Shown here: piece after piece, positions 4,603 through 5,096 of the stretch
How the letters are laid out: each line of letters opens with the position of its first letter
Numbering within the stretch: the stretch's first letter is position 1
Source of the DNA: Streptosporangiaceae bacterium
GTDB taxonomy: Bacteria > Actinomycetota > Actinomycetes > Streptosporangiales > Streptosporangiaceae
Assembly (NCBI GenBank): GCA_030045175.1
Contig: JASIBM010000589.1
Coordinates: 1 to 5,096, forward strand
DNA: 5,096 nucleotides
Direction of reading: 5' to 3'
Position numbers and translations under genes: made by a program
The notes under the pieces: model-generated
The model's input: only the letters and a program-made list of their open reading frames with translations
Told to the model about the DNA's origin: nothing
The model's database searches: none

Positions 4603-5096
4603 GTGGTTACCACGCCAACCCGAACCGCGCTGGTCCGCCGGGCCAGGCGGATCAATAGAGAACTCGCTGAGCTTTACCCGGACGCGCATTGCGAGCTCAA
4701 CTTCACGTCGCCACTGGAACTGCTGGTAGCGACGATCTTGTCGGCGCAGTGCACCGACAAGCGGGTGAACCAGGTCACGCCGGTCCTGTTCGCCAGGTAC
4801 CGCACGGCCTCCGACTACGCCGGCGCCGAGCGCGAGGACATCGAGAAGATCATCGTGTCCACCGGGTTCTTCCGGGCCAAGACGACCAGCATCATCGGAC
4901 TCGGCCAGGCGTTGTGCGACAGGTTCGGCGGACAGGTGCCGAACCGGCTGGCCGATCTGGTCACGCTGCCCGGGGTCGGCAGGAAGACGGCCAACGTCGT
5001 TCTCGGCAACGCGTTCGGGATCCCCGGCATCACCGTCGACACCCACTTCGGCAGGCTTGCCAGGCGGTTCGGCTGGACCACCTCAGATGACGCGGA
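4603..5096 (+). CDS. nth: Endonuclease III, DNA base-excision repair glycosylase/AP lyase (N-terminal part)
   Basis: The frame is open from GTG at 4603 to the window edge, giving 164 residues plus two bases; the 3' end is missing. Endonuclease III removes oxidised pyrimidines from DNA and cleaves the resulting abasic site. The ILSAQCTDKRVNQVTP segment (45-60) matches the conserved ILSAQ.TD region of the family. The helix-hairpin-helix LPGVGRKTAN (122-131) contains the catalytic lysine, Lys128 (E. coli Lys120). VDTHFGRLARR (145-155) contains the catalytic aspartate, Asp146 (E. coli Asp138); the 18-residue distance between the two is the same as in E. coli. The four cysteines of the C-terminal 4Fe-4S cluster should lie beyond the window. 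The start is fixed by an in-frame stop at 4597-4599 and supported by a -10-like element 6 nt upstream. The upstream gene runs in the same direction but lies about 137 nt away behind a repeat array, so nth probably has its own promoter. Confidence 0.93.
   Translation, partial: MVTTPTRTALVRRARRINRELAELYPDAHCELNFTSPLELLVATILSAQCTDKRVNQVTPVLFARYRTASDYAGAEREDIEKIIVSTGFFRAKTTSIIGLGQALCDRFGGQVPNRLADLVTLPGVGRKTANVVLGNAFGIPGITVDTHFGRLARRFGWTTSDDA

Noticed and set aside
4546..5046. Minus-strand open frame of 166 codons opposite nth
   Set aside because: The plus strand encodes endonuclease III with both catalytic residues; this frame is its shadow.
4689..5090. Plus-strand open frame of 133 codons inside nth
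   Set aside because: Out-of-frame read of nth with Arg/Gly/His-rich, motif-free translation.

Overview
The window is very GC-rich DNA with strong G/C bias at third codon positions, GTG as well as ATG starts, and starts that lack a clear Shine-Dalgarno but carry a TAGNNT hexamer 6 nt upstream. This points to a high-GC actinobacterium. No gene seen fixes the genus. The content looks chromosomal: no integrase, transposase, CRISPR array, toxin-antitoxin pair or phage gene was recognised.

Layout. Positions 1-197 hold the C-terminal end of an aquaporin/glycerol-facilitator (MIP) channel, cut by the window edge. Positions 198-930 are a gene-poor stretch of about 730 nt with several short repeats and one doubtful coding relic on the minus strand. 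Positions 931-1752 (+) encode a PIG-L/LmbE-family zinc N-deacetylase related to MshB and Mca of mycothiol metabolism. It converges on a minus-strand gene (1854-3455) for a polytopic membrane protein of GT-C glycosyltransferase-like layout. The 101 nt between the two stops carry a duplicated GC-rich hairpin, probably a bidirectional terminator. Positions 3456-3727 are a divergent intergenic region ending in a 17-bp hairpin. Next comes a zinc-ribbon phosphoribosyltransferase of the ComF type (3728-4465, +). Its stop codon lies inside a three-copy tandem repeat of about 28 bp. From 4603 (+) to the window edge runs the N-terminal part of endonuclease III (nth).

How the genes relate. Every recognised gene is separated from its neighbours by more than 100 nt, so no clear operon is visible and there is no sign of one shared pathway. 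They look like housekeeping or accessory functions: solute channel, amide hydrolysis, membrane glycosyl transfer, nucleotide or DNA-uptake-related phosphoribosyltransferase, and base-excision repair. The more unusual material is non-coding: the hairpin directly before the phosphoribosyltransferase ribosome-binding region, two independent tandem duplications that each swallow a gene's stop codon, and the paired terminator hairpins. I see no convincing new multi-gene system here.
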